Counted from the stretch's first letter, positions 23,484 to 33,480 are shown. The stretch: DNA of 45,316 nucleotides from Welwitschia mirabilis (GCA_051453625.1 JBOZIK010000001.1:271541030-271586345), one strand, 5' to 3'. Notes: a model not told the origin generated them from the sequence alone. Numbers and translations are program-made.

Positions 23484-23935
23484 GATAAACTTTTATCAGT
23501 ACCTATTCTGTAATAATCAAATTAAACAAGATCATTACACATGATAACTGATGCATCTAAACATGCTATAAGAGTAGTTTTACAATAATAACATGAAGAC
23601 AATAAATATTATGTCATTTCTTACATAAATAATAACTTCAAACTTGCTCAACAAAACTATATAATAATAGAGAAAGAATTATTAACAATAATAATGGCAT
23701 TGGAAAAATTCAAACATTATATTTTAGGTTGTGAAGTAAAAGTTCATACTGATCATAGTGCTATTAGATTTCTAATGATTAAAAAGAAACAAACTTGAGA
23801 ATTATGAGATGGATATTATCAATATAGGAGTTTGATTTAAAAATTATTAATAGAAAAGGAATGAATAATGTGGTAGTAAATTACCTATCAAGGTTAGAGT
23901 TTCCAAATGAAGAGTAGATTAACATAAGAGATGTG
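23447..23935 (+). pseudogene. gypsy copy 1 RNase H
   Basis: RNase H removes the RNA strand during reverse transcription. After the linker (K-C-x-D-A-Y-Q-T-L-K) one frame shows the T-D-A-S first acidic site at about 23541, the E-K-E-L-L second site at about 23673, and the T-D-H third site at about 23748, so the three catalytic acids are all present. It ends with a V-N-Y-L-S-R-L (normally Ala-Asp-x-Leu-Ser-Arg) near 23880. The stops are few, mostly TAA or TGA at former Gln or Arg codons. It is one of the better-preserved domains of copy 1. Confidence 0.85.
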
Positions 23936-24029
23936 TTTTTAAATGAGGATCTTTTTTAGGTAACCACAAATCCACAATATTTTGACATTACTAACTTTCT
24001 TGTAATTAAATGATTACCCTATTTTATGA

Positions 24030-24850
24030 CTTATTATAAAAGAAAAAGATTGTTAAAAGAGTCTAGAGATTATATTTAACATGATAAAATGTTATTTAAA
24101 GAATGCAAAGATTATGTCGTTAAAAGATGTATAGAGGAAAACTTACAAAGAGAAATTTTAAGGGAAGCTTATGAGGGAAAAAGAGGAGGACGTTGTAGTG
24201 CTAAAAGAACAGGAATGAAAATTCTCCATATGGGATATTATTATACCAAAATATTTAAAAATGCAAATGTCTATGTCCAAGTATATGATAAATGTTAGAG
24301 AGAAGGCACATTTAACCAAAAGTTAAAAATGCTGCTATAATGGATTTAAATAATTAAATATTTTAATATTTGAGGAATAGATTTTATTAAACCTATCAAT
24401 CCCTCATCCGTTGGAAAGAAATACATTTTGGTTTGTGTTGATTACTTCACTAAATGGGCTAAGGATGAGGCTATGACAAATTATTCTTCTCAAACCATAG
24501 TTAACTTGTTCCTTAGAAATATTATCTAATAGCTTAGAGCCCCTTAAAATCTTATATCCAATAGGGAAACTCACTTTAGTAGTGAAGTTTTTGAGAAACT
24601 TTTAACCAAGTTCATAATCCATCATAATCTTGCTACTTCCTATCTCCCCCAAACTAATTGCAAAGAGGAAGTAACTAATAGAGAGCTCAATAGAATATTA
24701 AAAAAAGTTATTAAATAATAAGAAAATTGATTGGGATGATAAATTAAATGAATCTCTATGGGATTACAAACTAAGTTGAAAACATAATATAGGGTTTATC
24801 CCATATGAATTAGTATATGAAAAAAGAGCTATTTTGTTAATTAAATTTAT
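24030..24850 (+). pseudogene. gypsy copy 1 integrase, N-terminal and catalytic core
   Basis: A 69-codon open stretch (24089-24298) covers the HHCC-type N-terminal domain: R-C-I-E-E-N-L then I-L-R-E-A-Y-E-G, A-K-R-T-G-M-K-I-L, M-G-Y-Y-Y-T-K and the V-Y-D-K-C end. The two His of the zinc site appear changed (G-G-H reads G-G-R). In the core the first Asp is present in G-I-D-F-I (about 24374). The second reads I-S-N-R-E-T-H-F at about 24558-24581, an Asp-to-Asn change. The Glu region reads E-E-V-T-N-R-E-L at about 24665. Loss of the second Asp makes it inactive. Confidence 0.8.
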
Positions 24851-25250
24851 AATCAAAATGTTTAAATTGGCTAAATAATTAAAAAGTAGTTTAGACATAG
24901 CTCAAAAAGAATGTATAGAAAATATGAGTATTTTAGACGAAAATAGAAAGGAAGCTCTTCTATTTAAGAACTTATACAACAGAGAACTAAAATATTTCAT
25001 GATATCAAAATCAGAAAAAAAAAAAACTTTAATATAGGGAATTCCATGTTAATTTATGATCCTAAAAAAATCTATTCAAAATAAAAATATGAATAAAACT
25101 AGCTAGGATCCTATGTCATAACAAAACTTCTAGGAAATAAAGCCATAGAAATATAAAATCCTTATGAAAAATAACTTTTGTTGAAGTTAATGAGTAAAGA
25201 TAAATGATATATTATGATCATAAATCTATGCTTAATTATTTAGAGAACTC
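24770..25250 (+). pseudogene. gypsy copy 1 integrase C-terminal part
   Basis: Continues with G-F-I-P-Y-E-L-V-Y (about 24792), a helical S-L-D-I-A-Q-K-E stretch and N-R-K-E-A-L-L (about 24943), then a D-P-K-K stretch leading to the SH3-like barrel near 25050. It fades near 25220 in a D-H-K-S-M-L-N-Y-L-E-N-like end that also occurs in copy 2. No chromodomain follows, consistent with the OTA lineage. Confidence 0.7.
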
Positions 25251-25538
25251 TGATAAGGTGGAAAGAATACTTTTACTCTACTTTTAAAATAAAGCTCTAG
25301 AATTAGATACTAAAATAACATGTTATTACTTTAAAATTTAGATAGTCTATCAATTTATCAAATTATTTAAGGTAAATGAAATAATTATAAAATAAGAAAT
25401 TCACTTAATAAGTCTTCCACATGAAATTGTGCATTATCTTTATTAAGAAGATTGAGGAGACACATTCTATAACATATCAGAATACCTTTTAAGTCTCCAC
25501 AAAGAAGAGACTGAGGGGGAGAGGGAGAGGGAGAGGGG
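25250..25538 (+). other. 3' untranslated part of gypsy copy 1
   Basis: Non-coding sequence that aligns with copy 2 (28345-28600) up to a shared TATCTTTATTAAGAAGATT block, then diverges. It ends in a purine-rich GAGGGGGAGA tract just before the gap, where the polypurine tract would be expected. Confidence 0.55.
25513..25538 (+). repeat. GGGAGA purine repeat next to the gap
   Basis: Four imperfect GGGAGA units. It may be the polypurine tract of copy 1 or simple repeat that stopped the assembly. The gap begins directly after it. Confidence 0.7.
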
Positions 25539-25638
25539 NNNNNNNNNNNNNNNNNNNNNNNNNNNNNNNNNNNNNNNNNNNNNNNNNNNNNNNNNNNNNN
25601 NNNNNNNNNNNNNNNNNNNNNNNNNNNNNNNNNNNNNN
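25539..25638. other. assembly gap (100 N, unknown size)
   Basis: Exactly 100 N, the usual placeholder for a gap of unknown length. It separates the end of gypsy copy 1 from the middle of copy 2. Confidence 0.99.
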
Positions 25639-25689
25639 GTATCTTCTAATAGACATTTGATTATAAAGAGTTGTTTAAATATTTTTCAA

Positions 25690-26645
25690 AAGAAAAGATA
25701 AAAAAGAATGTTAATTAAAAGAAAATGAGCCTTTTCTTGGGATCATACAAATATTAAAGAAATAGATCTAAAAATCTATTAACATAGAATCTATTTAGAC
25801 ACTTTTAGTAAATCAAGTTCATAACTAGAAAGAATATGTAATCCACATATGTGAGAGGTAATTAAAAAAAAAAAACTTAAACTCTTAGAAGTAGGATTAG
25901 TTTACTCAATATCTGATTTAGAATGGGTTAGTCCTATATCGATTATACTAAAGAAAGGAAATAAATGAAGGATGTGTATGGAGGATGTGTATAGACTTAT
26001 AATGCTAAATACAATAACTTATAAATATCATTTTTCTTTTTCATTTATTAATCAAGTTTTAAAAAGAGTATTTGGATATCAATACTACAGCTTTCTAGAT
26101 GAATATAGTGGCTATAATTAGGTTCCTATAGCTTTAAAAGATCAAGCCAAAAAAACTTTCACTTATTATTAAAGTACTTATGCTTATAAAGTACTACCAT
26201 TTAGATGATATAATACTCCCACTACTTTTCAAAGATTATTAAATATTATTTTTCAAGACATAATAGGAAGATTAATTAAAGTATTTGTGAATGATTTTTC
26301 AACATTTAAAAAGGACATTAAAGAGTCACTTGAGAGACTATAATAAGTTTTTAAAAAATGAAAGGAAAAACATCTTAAACCTAGCTGATCAAAAATCATA
26401 TTATGATAACAAAAGGCATAGTTTAAGACATAAAATATCTAGAAAGGGGATTGAGACTAATGAATAGAAAATCAAAGCTATAAAAGATATTCTATCTTCA
26501 ACTAAACTCAAAAAGTTAAGATCTTTCCTAGGACATGTTGGATATTATAGAAGATTCATATCCAATTTTAGTAAAATTACTAAACCTTTGAATAATCTTC
26601 TAAAAAAGGATGTGGAATATGACTGGACTAAGAAATGTTAAGATT
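25690..26645 (+). pseudogene. gypsy copy 2 reverse transcriptase
   Basis: Same domain order as in copy 1: W-D-H-T-N-I-K-E-I-D-L-K-I (about 25738), a V-Y-S-I-S-D helix-turn (about 25908), the F-I-N-Q-V-L-K-R-V-F-G-Y-Q-Y-Y-S-F-L-D block (about 26044), Y-A-Y-K-V-L-P-F (about 26178) and the catalytic box at 26287-26295. The box reads Val-Asn-Asp in place of Met-Asp-Asp, losing the first Asp (GAT to AAT). [15 protein letters not shown] (about 26519) is fully kept here while copy 1 has lost part of it. Confidence 0.85.
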
Positions 26646-26689
26646 CCTACTTAAAAGATAAACTTTTATTAGCACTTATTATACAAGGG

Positions 26690-27075
26690 TCAAATTAGAT
26701 AAGACCATTCTACATTGTGACAGATGCATCTAAACATGCTATGGGAGAAGTTTTAAGATAAAATAATGAATATAATAAACCTTATGCCATTGCTTACATC
26801 AGTACGAACTTCAAATTCTCAATAAAATTATACAGTAATAGAGAAAGAATTATTAGCAGTAGTAATAGCATTGAAAAAATTCAGATATTATATTTTAGAT
26901 TATGAAGTAAAAGTTCATAATGATCATAATGCCATTAGATTTTTAATAAATAAGAAAGAATCAAACTCAAGAATTATGAGATGGATATTAGTAATGCAAG
27001 AGTTTGATTTAAAAATTATTGATAGGAAAGGAAGAAAGAATATGACCTAAAATTACTTATTAAGATTAAATTTTC
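26690..27075 (+). pseudogene. gypsy copy 2 RNase H
   Basis: V-T-D-A-S-K-H-A-M-G (about 26718), an E-K-E-L-L-A-V-V helix (about 26844) and N-D-H-N-A-I-R-F (about 26918) mark the three acidic sites. The Thr before the third Asp is changed to Asn. An I-M-R-W-I-L segment follows (about 26972) and the domain ends near 27065. One frameshift falls between the first and second sites. Confidence 0.8.
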
Positions 27076-27149
27076 TAAATGAAGAGCACCTCAACATAAG
27101 AGATGAGTTTTCAGATGAGTATCTTTTTCAGGTAACCACAAATCTGTGG

Positions 27150-27960
27150 TATGCTAACATTACCAAATTTTTTGTAAGCAAAAAGATTACCCTCTTTTAT
27201 AACTTTTTATTAAAAAAAAAAAGATTGTTAAGAAAGTCTATAGATTATATTTGATATGATGAGATATTATTTAGAGAATGCAAAGATCATATCATTAGAA
27301 ATATAAAGAGAATTTTTAAAGGAATCTCATGAGGAAGAAGGAGGAGGACTTTATGGTGCAAAAAGAATAGAAATAAAAATTCTCCATATGAAATATTATT
27401 GGTTTACCATGTTTAATGATGTATATATTTATATTTAATATTATGATAAATATGAAAGATAAGGTTAGCCAAAAGTTAGAAAGGCTATAATAATGGATTT
27501 AAACAATTAAATATTTTAATGTTTAGGGAATATATTTCATTGTACTTATCAATCCCTCATTCTTTGGAAAGAAATACATTTTGATCTATGTTAATTACTT
27601 CACTAAATGAACTGAGGCTAAAGCTATGACAAATTATTCTTTCCAAACAATAGTTAATGTTTTCCTTAAAAATGTTATCTATTAGTTTGGAGCCCCTTCA
27701 AAGTCTTTTATCTGATAGGAAAACTCATTTTACTAGTGAATTCTTTGAAAAACTTTTGATCAAGTTTGAAATCCATAATAAACTTTCTATTACCTATCAT
27801 CCTTAATTAGATGGTGAAGCTAAAGTAACTAATAGAGAGCTTAATATAATATTAACAAAGGTTATAAATAATAAGAAAGTAGATTAGGCTAATAAATTAA
27901 ATGAAGCTCTATGGGTTTACAAAATAACTTGAAAATATACTACAGGGTTTACTCCATTAA
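27150..27960 (+). pseudogene. gypsy copy 2 integrase core
   Basis: The HHCC region is present but shortened near 27290 relative to copy 1, with about twenty bases missing between the two halves. In the core the first Asp site reads G-I-Y-F-I (Asp to Tyr, about 27529). The second Asp is kept in a S-D-R-K-T-H-F (about 27711). The Glu site reads E-A-K-V-T-N-R-E-L (about 27816), a Glu-to-Lys change. The pattern of lost residues is therefore different from copy 1. Confidence 0.8.
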
Positions 27961-28340
27961 TCTAGGAGAAAAAAGCTATTTTTCCAATTGAATTTAGAAT
28001 AAAAATATTTAAGTTGGCTAAAGAATTAAAATTTAATTTAAATACAGCTTAAAAAGAATGGATAGAAAACATGAATATTTTATATGAAAATAGAAAAAGA
28101 GCTCTTCTACATAAAGAACTTATATAACAAAAGACTAAAATATATCATGATAATAGAATTAGAAAAATAAATTTTAATATAGGAGTTTATGTGTTAATTT
28201 ATGATCCGAAGAAAATCCTTTCAAAACAAAAATATGAACAAAATTGATTAGGACACTATTCCATAAAAAAATTATAGAAAATGTAGTCATAAAAATACAT
28301 GATCCTAATGTATTATAATCATAAATCTATGCTTAATTAT
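27930..28340 (+). pseudogene. gypsy copy 2 integrase C-terminal part
   Basis: Follows copy 1 closely: T-G-F-T-P (about 27943), K-E-L-K-F-N-L-N-T-A (about 28020), N-R-K-R-A-L-L-H-K-E-L-I (about 28090), I-Y-H-D-N-R-I-R-K-I-N-F-N-I-G (about 28140) and Y-D-P-K-K (about 28200). It ends in D-H-K-S-M-L-N-Y-L (about 28318) after a deletion of roughly 60 bases compared with copy 1. Confidence 0.75.
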
Positions 28341-28601
28341 TTAGAAATCCTGATAGGATAGAAAAAATATTTTTACTCTTCCTCTAAAATAAAGCTTTAG
28401 AATTAGATAATAAAAGGAAATCATTTATTTAAATTTTATTTAGTCTATTAATTCACCAAATTATTTAAGGTAAATGAAATGATTCTAAAATAAGAAGTTG
28501 AATTGATAAGTCTTCAATAAGAAATTATGCATTATCTTTATTAAGAAGATTAAGAAGACATGTTATATTACATACTAAAATATCTTTTGAGTATTATTTG
28601 C

Positions 28602-28623
28602 AAAAAAAAAGGGGAGAGGAGGA
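28602..28623 (+). promoter_or_regulatory. probable polypurine tract of gypsy copy 2
   Basis: AAAAAAAAAGGGGAGAGGAG-type pure purine tract about 260 bp after the integrase end. It is the best candidate in this element for plus-strand priming. The 3' LTR would begin at or just after about 28625, but no matching 5' LTR is present in the window to prove it. Confidence 0.6.
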
Positions 28624-29230
28624 ATGGGCAAAGTACCATAATGTTCTATCACAAGTGTACTGGGAAAAATATTCCCAAGAAGGGCCTTTGGCAATGCAAT
28701 ATGGTAGTTGTAAGAACTCCATTGAGGGGTTAGTTAGTCATGATATAGATATATTTATATATATAAAAAAAGAAAGAAAGAAATATTTTTTGTGGATCCT
28801 TACTCCTCTAACAATGATTACACCCTCCTCATTGTGGTTAATCTAAGTTATGAAGAATAAAAAGTGGAGGAGTGGTCGTATACCATGAGTCATCTAAAAC
28901 ACAACTAGTTACTAAAACTAAAACTCTATCACAACTAGAAATTAGAAAAGAAAAAGAACCAGAAGGAAAAATTCTAGTCTACGATAAAATATGTATTTAA
29001 ATATTTTTAGTTTAATAGTATGCACAATTATTATATTCTATTTAAGCTAAAACAAAACTTTAAAATTTTAGAATCAATTTACATGATCTTAACAATTTGA
29101 TAAATTATTTAATTTGAATCTTTTTTAATAGAATAGATGTGCCTATAATAAAGTAAAAATAGTAAAAGATCATTTATTTGAAATAATAATAAAAAATTTT
29201 ATTAAGAAAGACCGTTATTACATAGATTTG
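28624..29230. other. unassigned sequence after gypsy copy 2, possible 3' LTR
   Basis: About 600 bp with no clear gene. A short plus-strand reading from about 28862 (G-V-V-V-Y-H, then an L-E-I-R-K-E-K-E-P-E stretch to about 28995) is free of stops and looks coding-like but matches no family I know. The open frame 28598-28846 spans the polypurine tract and is probably accidental. Confidence 0.4.
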
Positions 29231-29234
29231 TAGA

Positions 29235-29844
29235 AATAAAGCAAAACACTTCTTAAATCATTAAATAAGCTACTCTTCAACTCAATCAATTCAATTCTTA
29301 TAGTGACCAAAAAAATAATTTCTTCTATGAGAATGCCTAGTCTTTGATGTTAATACTGTAGAATCCTTAGCTAAGGGAAATAGATGCATGTCATCTAGAT
29401 ATTCAATTAGCATATCAATTTTCTCTAAATGGGCTAATTAAAATTTTTGATAAGGTTTATCATCTGATATTATTTTCTCTATATTTTCCTTATCAAAAAT
29501 TAGTATAATAAGGCTTAGGATAGGGTTGATACCCTAAAGGTGATCGACTTCCTTCTTCAGCACCTACATCTGTCCAACTAGATGATCCAAAAAAATATTA
29601 CAAGTGAATTTATCGTGATTGAAATGCTGATGTAATTATTAGTTATGAACCTCAAATACTCACTTATTAAGTAATGAATCAAAGGACAAAATCTTGGAGA
29701 AATGGAACTACTTCCAAAATAATCTTTACCAACTTAGTTATAAAGGAATTTAAGGCATCAAAAACCTTAGCAGTTGAATAAGTAACGTTTTACCTTCTTA
29801 ATGCTAGAGGTAACGATAGCAGAAGAAAGAGGAGTGTAAGCCAT
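29235..29844 (-). pseudogene. minus-strand coding fossil, unknown helical protein
   Basis: On the minus strand an ATG at 29844 opens M-A-Y-T-P-L-S-S-A. After one or two indels a frame can be followed to about 29235 with most stops at likely Gln or Trp codons. The clearest block (about 29620-29280) contains H-L-V-G-Q-M, K-K-E-V-D-H-L, then D-K-E-N-I-E-K and H-L-E-K-I-D-M-L-I-E-Y-L, with heptad-like spacing suggesting coiled coil. I do not recognise the family. It is opposite in direction to every retroelement gene in the window. It may be the extra ORF of another, mostly lost element. Confidence 0.45.
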
Positions 29845-30420
29845 AGAAATTAACAAAGAAAAAAAAAAACCAAAAGACAAAGGTAACTAAGTAAATAAAT
29901 TCTTAATCTTAGATGGAAAGTGATGGATGATCATCATAAAAGAAATACAATTTATAACACAAATCTTACCCTTATTTCTAACAAGTATAATTAAATTAAG
30001 TTATCTAGTGCACATGTATTTGCTTTTAAAGTGAAAGATTAGATAAAAGTAATATACCTATTTTCCAAATAACTGAAGTATGCCAATTGTCAGCATAAAT
30101 CTTTAAACAAGTATAGAATTAATGGATCCCAAAATAACCATGACTCAACCTAAAGTCAGGACTTTAAGTTATATGTAGCTATAGGAGCTCACTAAATCTT
30201 GCAATTATAAACTGTATTATCAAATAATTACCACAACTCCTATAAATGTCTTCTAATAAAAATGATTTTTTTGGTCATGTCTAGTGACTTAGAAAAGAAT
30301 TTATTTTATTTTGCTTCAAAGAAGGATAAGAAGATAAGTTACTGGTATTTTTCTCTAGTAGAATTCTATTAGAAATTAAATCTTAAAATCAACATAAGAA
30401 GGGAGATTACTTGGTTAATT

Positions 30421-30810
30421 GATACCAACTCAAGGCTAAAAATTTGGATTAGATTTTAAATTAACCATTTGAAACATGAATCTTTTAACTCATACCAACT
30501 CAAAGTAAAAACTTCGAGTCAAATTTCACGCTAATTATTCATTTTCTTTGCTTCAAAGACCCACATTTAAATAAGTATCATGTGATTAACTAATACTAAC
30601 TCAAATTTAAAACTTCAATATGGATTTTAAGCCAATCTAAGTATTTCTTCACATTCTAATCAAAAAAGAAAGAAATTTTATTCAATTATTACCTATTCAA
30701 AGTTGAAACTTTAAATCAGATTTTAAGCTTGGCCTTCAGTATGTAAGTTCTAGAAGTTAACTAATACCAAACCAAAGCAAAAGCTTTGGATTGGATTTTA
30801 AGCCAACTTT
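30421..30810. repeat. five dispersed copies of a ~48-bp repeat
   Basis: Copies begin near 30421, 30491, 30591, 30691 and 30761. The shared pattern is ATACCAACTCAAA, a short AAAACTT, then GGATTGGATTTTAAGCCAA; copies 1 and 5 are clearest. Spacing alternates between about 70 and 100 bp, with unlike sequence between units, so this is not a simple head-to-tail array. Confidence 0.75.
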
Positions 30811-30959
30811 AATCCTTTAAAATTTCTTTTGAAATATGAAGGTATTATTCTTGATGAAACCCCTTAACTTTTTTGTATAACTAAAACTTAAGACTATACT
30901 TCTTCATTTACACTTACCTTCACAGTAATGATAGTAAGAATTTAAAGGATCCTTTTGAG

Positions 30960-31075
30960 AACTCACGAGTTTTCAATGACCACCTTCAAACTCTTTCAAT
31001 TAATTCCATAATGGATTCGATGGCTGCCATCGATAACTTATGAGTCCTTAATGACCCTCATCAAATCTAGTGCTA
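30960..31075. repeat. ~70-bp repeat flanking the copia insertion (left part)
   Basis: Two units, AACTCACGAGTTTTCAATGACCACC (30960) and AACTTATGAGTCCTTAATGACCCTC (31031), share most bases. Similar TTAATGACC-YC and CGATGACCACTC pieces recur on the other side of the copia element at 42163-42210, so the copia inserted inside this repeat field. A TCGATGGC-TGCCATCGA inverted repeat lies at about 31018. Confidence 0.6.
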
Positions 31076-31129
31076 TGAAGAGTGATCACCACTTAAATAT
31101 ACCTTTTAATTACATCATCATTCTACTTA

Positions 31130-31134
31130 AAGCC
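31130..31134. repeat. target-site duplication, left copy
   Basis: AAGCC directly before the 5' LTR. The matching five bases after the 3' LTR read AAGTC; the one difference is a C/T transition. Confidence 0.65.
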
Positions 31135-31339
31135 TATTGAGAATCCATTATCATTGATTAAGTTAACAAGTTTTTATAAGTTAGTCTTTTATGTAGGTAA
31201 CTTTTAGCATCAGGAAACTGATTTATAAGATCAGATGACTGCATGTTCAAGAACTGTAATACTGCTTTAGAAGTGTGTGACTGCACATAATTTACCGAGC
31301 AACTAAACATTGAAAACATAAAGAAGACTAGTTAACACA

Positions 31340-31840
31340 TGGGCGACCACCATCCTAACATGCACAACATTTTACTTAGCCTGATACAATCTGATAGACT
31401 GACATGCGACCAAAGATTCATATAGACGGTCGAAACACACACAGTGAAATCCAACCTGATAGAAATATAGGTGATCATATATATTCATACGGTCAACTGC
31501 ACGACACACAGTAAGAATCTTTCTAATAGGGGTGATCGACTGTCACTATATGAGTAACCACACGACAATCATTAGAACATGAACTAGGTAATATCTGATC
31601 GACCATAAAAAATGATATCGGGCGACCACGTTCTACTAGGAATCTCCTTTTATAAGGTTGATCAGGTAGAAATGTTAAGGGCAACCTAACTAAGGGCAAC
31701 CGAGTATTTGCATAAGAGTGATCAAATTTGGACCATATCCTATACTGAGAGAATCTGCGACAAGCAAGGATGACCAAATGTTAGAATAAGGGTGACCACA
31801 TATTGGTTGACTAGATATAACAAAAGGTTGATCATGTGAT
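31340..31840. repeat. GGTCGACC/GGGYGACC motif field in 5' LTR
   Basis: About seventeen partial copies of an 8-10 bp motif (variants GGGCGACCAC, GGTGATCGAC, GGTCAACTGC, GGGTGACCAC, GGTTGATCAG) occur every 20-45 bp. Most are consistent with a GGTCGACC or GGGCGACCGA ancestor altered by C-to-T and G-to-A. The 3' LTR has a matching field. Confidence 0.7.
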
Positions 31841-31955
31841 GGAAAATTGTAACTGTTATAAACACAAAAGTTCATTAGAAAAAGTACAATGGTTCTTTAG
31901 AAAATTGTAATGGTTTATTTCCCTCTAAGGAAACGATCATATGATATATCTCAAG

Positions 31956-31962
31956 TATAAAC
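31956..31962 (+). promoter_or_regulatory. TATA-like box in 5' LTR
   Basis: TATAAAC, aligned with a better-preserved TATAAAAG at 41680-41687 in the 3' LTR. It is the likely core promoter of the element, about 465 bp before the LTR end. Confidence 0.55.
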
Positions 31963-32423
31963 TCTTTCCTCTAAACACTAGAGGATACTGATAGTATTCT
32001 TGTTAAATCAAAGATTGAACAAGCACTAATATACTTTCTACTAGCATACCTAAACATTTCAAAAGGTTCAAATTTCTATTGTACTTGCATCATATCATTT
32101 TCTTGAAAAGAAGATTGATGTACCTTAGAGATCACATCTGTGTAGCAGTGTATCCTTCTATCTTTTATTTGTTCTTAGTTGAGGAAAAGATATAAAATCC
32201 TCATTGGTTATATAAGATTACTTGGTAAGCCTAAAAACCATTCTTGAGAGTGAATACATGCCAGCAAGGACAAGGGGTCTACAAAGCTGAAGGGTGGTAT
32301 CTATCCACCATTAAACACCTTATTTTAGTATTACTTATTATTTTTATAGGTCATGAATAATAAGGAGACAAAACTTTAAAAGTCCTATTCACCCCCTTCT
32401 AGGGTCAATCCTCATCTATCAAT

Positions 32424-32434
32424 TGGTATCAAAG
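32424..32434 (+). promoter_or_regulatory. primer-binding site, initiator Met tRNA type
   Basis: TGGTATCAAAG two bases after the LTR end. The common plant form is TGGTATCAGAGC, so one G-to-A change is seen in the core. Its distance from the LTR end confirms that boundary. Confidence 0.85.
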
Positions 32435-32486
32435 AAAGGTTAAGTAATAGATCCTAATAGATTTCTACTCCACTCATCCCTAAAAA

Positions 32487-33480
32487 ATGAGTCAACCCAC
32501 TAAAGAAAACTCTGTCATAAGAACTCCCTTCTTCGATGGAATGAATTATGGTTATTAAAAAGTAAAGATGAGAGTCTTTATTTAATTCATTAACCTAAAA
32601 ATCTAGGAATATATTATTAATGGGTATTATTCTCCTACTGTGTAGGATCTAGTTAACCAGTTGGCAATTCCAAAAAGTAAGGACAATTAAACGCCAGATG
32701 AGAAACAAGCTGCAACCTGCAACTTCAAAGGCCTAAATGCTATCTTCTATGCTATAGGTCTAGAAGATTTTAAAAGAATGGTAAACTGCACTATTATCAA
32801 AGAAGCATGGGATATCTTGAAAATTTCTCATGAAGAAACAAATCTAGTAAAGCAGGCTAAGCTTCAAATGTTAATCACCAGTTTGAGGACCTAAAGATGG
32901 AGGACAATGAAGGTATAAATGATTTCTTTACAAAACTAACAGATATTGTAAATTCTATGTGTGGATTAGGTGAATCAATTAAAGAATCAAGAGTGGTTTG
33001 AAAAGTCTTAAGATCTCTACCAAAAAGGTTCGAATCAAAAGTGACCACTATAGAAGAAAGCAAGAACCTAAACATCATAAAACTGGTTGAACTCCAAGGG
33101 AACCTTCACACTTTTGAGCTGAAATTTGAAAAGTATAAGAAGAAGAGTGTGGCACTATCATCCACACATGAAGTTCTCAAAATCAAGGATGGGTCTAACC
33201 TAGAACTAGAAAGTGATGATGAAGTGGTCCACCTAGCAAGAAAGTTCAGATGCTTCATGCAGAGATGGCAAGGTGGAGGTCAGTTTAGAAGACCACAAAA
33301 AAGGAAAAATAAAGAACATCATAAGATTTAATGCTATTCCTATAAAGGTTTTAATCACACTTTAAATGTCTACCCTACAAACAGAAAAGATGAAAAAAAA
33401 AGGAAATAAAGTCCTATTTGCAATATGGGATAATGAAGAAAGTGAAAGTAAATAAAACTTAGATTCAGAACGTAGTGGTA
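32487..33480 (+). pseudogene. copia gag, copy 1
   Basis: Start ATG at 32487. N-terminal P-F-F-D-G-M-N-Y is followed by a stop where the family has Trp (Y-x-W-K), then K-V-K-M-R (about 32554). The UBN2-type capsid core follows: E-K-Q-A-A-T-C-N-F-K-G-L-N-A-I-F (about 32701), E-A-W-D-I-L-K (about 32802), V-K-Q-A-K-L-Q-M-L (about 32849), then L-R-S-L-P-K-R-F-E-S-K-V (about 33009). The knuckle at 33332-33373 has the C-x2-C-x4-H-x4-C layout, but the second and fourth ligands are Tyr, leaving only Cys and His. One deleted base near 32880 shifts the frame. Confidence 0.85.

Larger units (their letters stand above)
18600..25538 (+). mobile_element. Ty3/gypsy element, Athila/Tat (OTA) type, copy 1
   Basis: Plus-strand gag, gag tail with a TRSGK motif, protease, RT, RNase H and integrase follow each other in the Ty3/gypsy order. 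The RT wording (a 'FPLPFIDQVLERV'-like stretch, 'MVTEGIVLGHKIS'-like stretch) and the integrase N-terminal wording ('GAKRTAMKILRMGYYWP'-like) are those of plant OTA elements without a chromodomain. All genes are broken by stops and frameshifts. Neither LTR was identified. The right end is a GA-rich tract cut by a 100-N gap. The left limit is uncertain; a possible gag ATG lies at 18629. Confidence 0.85.
25639..28623 (+). mobile_element. Ty3/gypsy OTA-type element, copy 2, pol only
   Basis: From its first base after the gap this segment aligns with copy 1 from about 21882 onward (offset about 3,760 bases) through RT, RNase H, integrase and the 3' end. By eye about four fifths or more of positions agree, so the copies are distinct old relatives, not an exact duplication. 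Gag and protease are missing because the segment starts at the gap. It ends at a polypurine tract near 28602-28623. The three-prime LTR was not identified. Confidence 0.85.
31135..32421 (+). repeat. copia 5' LTR
   Basis: 1,287 bp, aligned throughout with the 3' LTR; about 70-80 bp near 31275-31350 are missing from the 3' copy. It starts TATTGAG and ends CTATCA, so the canonical TG start reads TA. It carries a TATA-like site at 31956 and a field of GGTCGACC/GGGTGACC-like motifs between about 31340 and 31840. The short open frames on the minus strand here (31523-31777, 31690-31875) are by-products of this motif field. Confidence 0.92.

Noticed and set aside
28598-28846. 82-codon plus-strand frame starting in the purine tract of gypsy copy 2
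   Set aside because: It begins inside the polypurine tract and runs into TA-rich sequence; no family match.
30421-30428. TGATACCA as a minus-strand Met-type primer-binding site
   Set aside because: It is part of the 48-bp repeat; the other copies vary at this spot and the following bases do not match the tRNA end.
31523-31875. Two overlapping minus-strand frames in the 5' LTR
   Set aside because: They arise from the repeated GGTCGACC-like motif, and the aligned 3' LTR does not keep them open.
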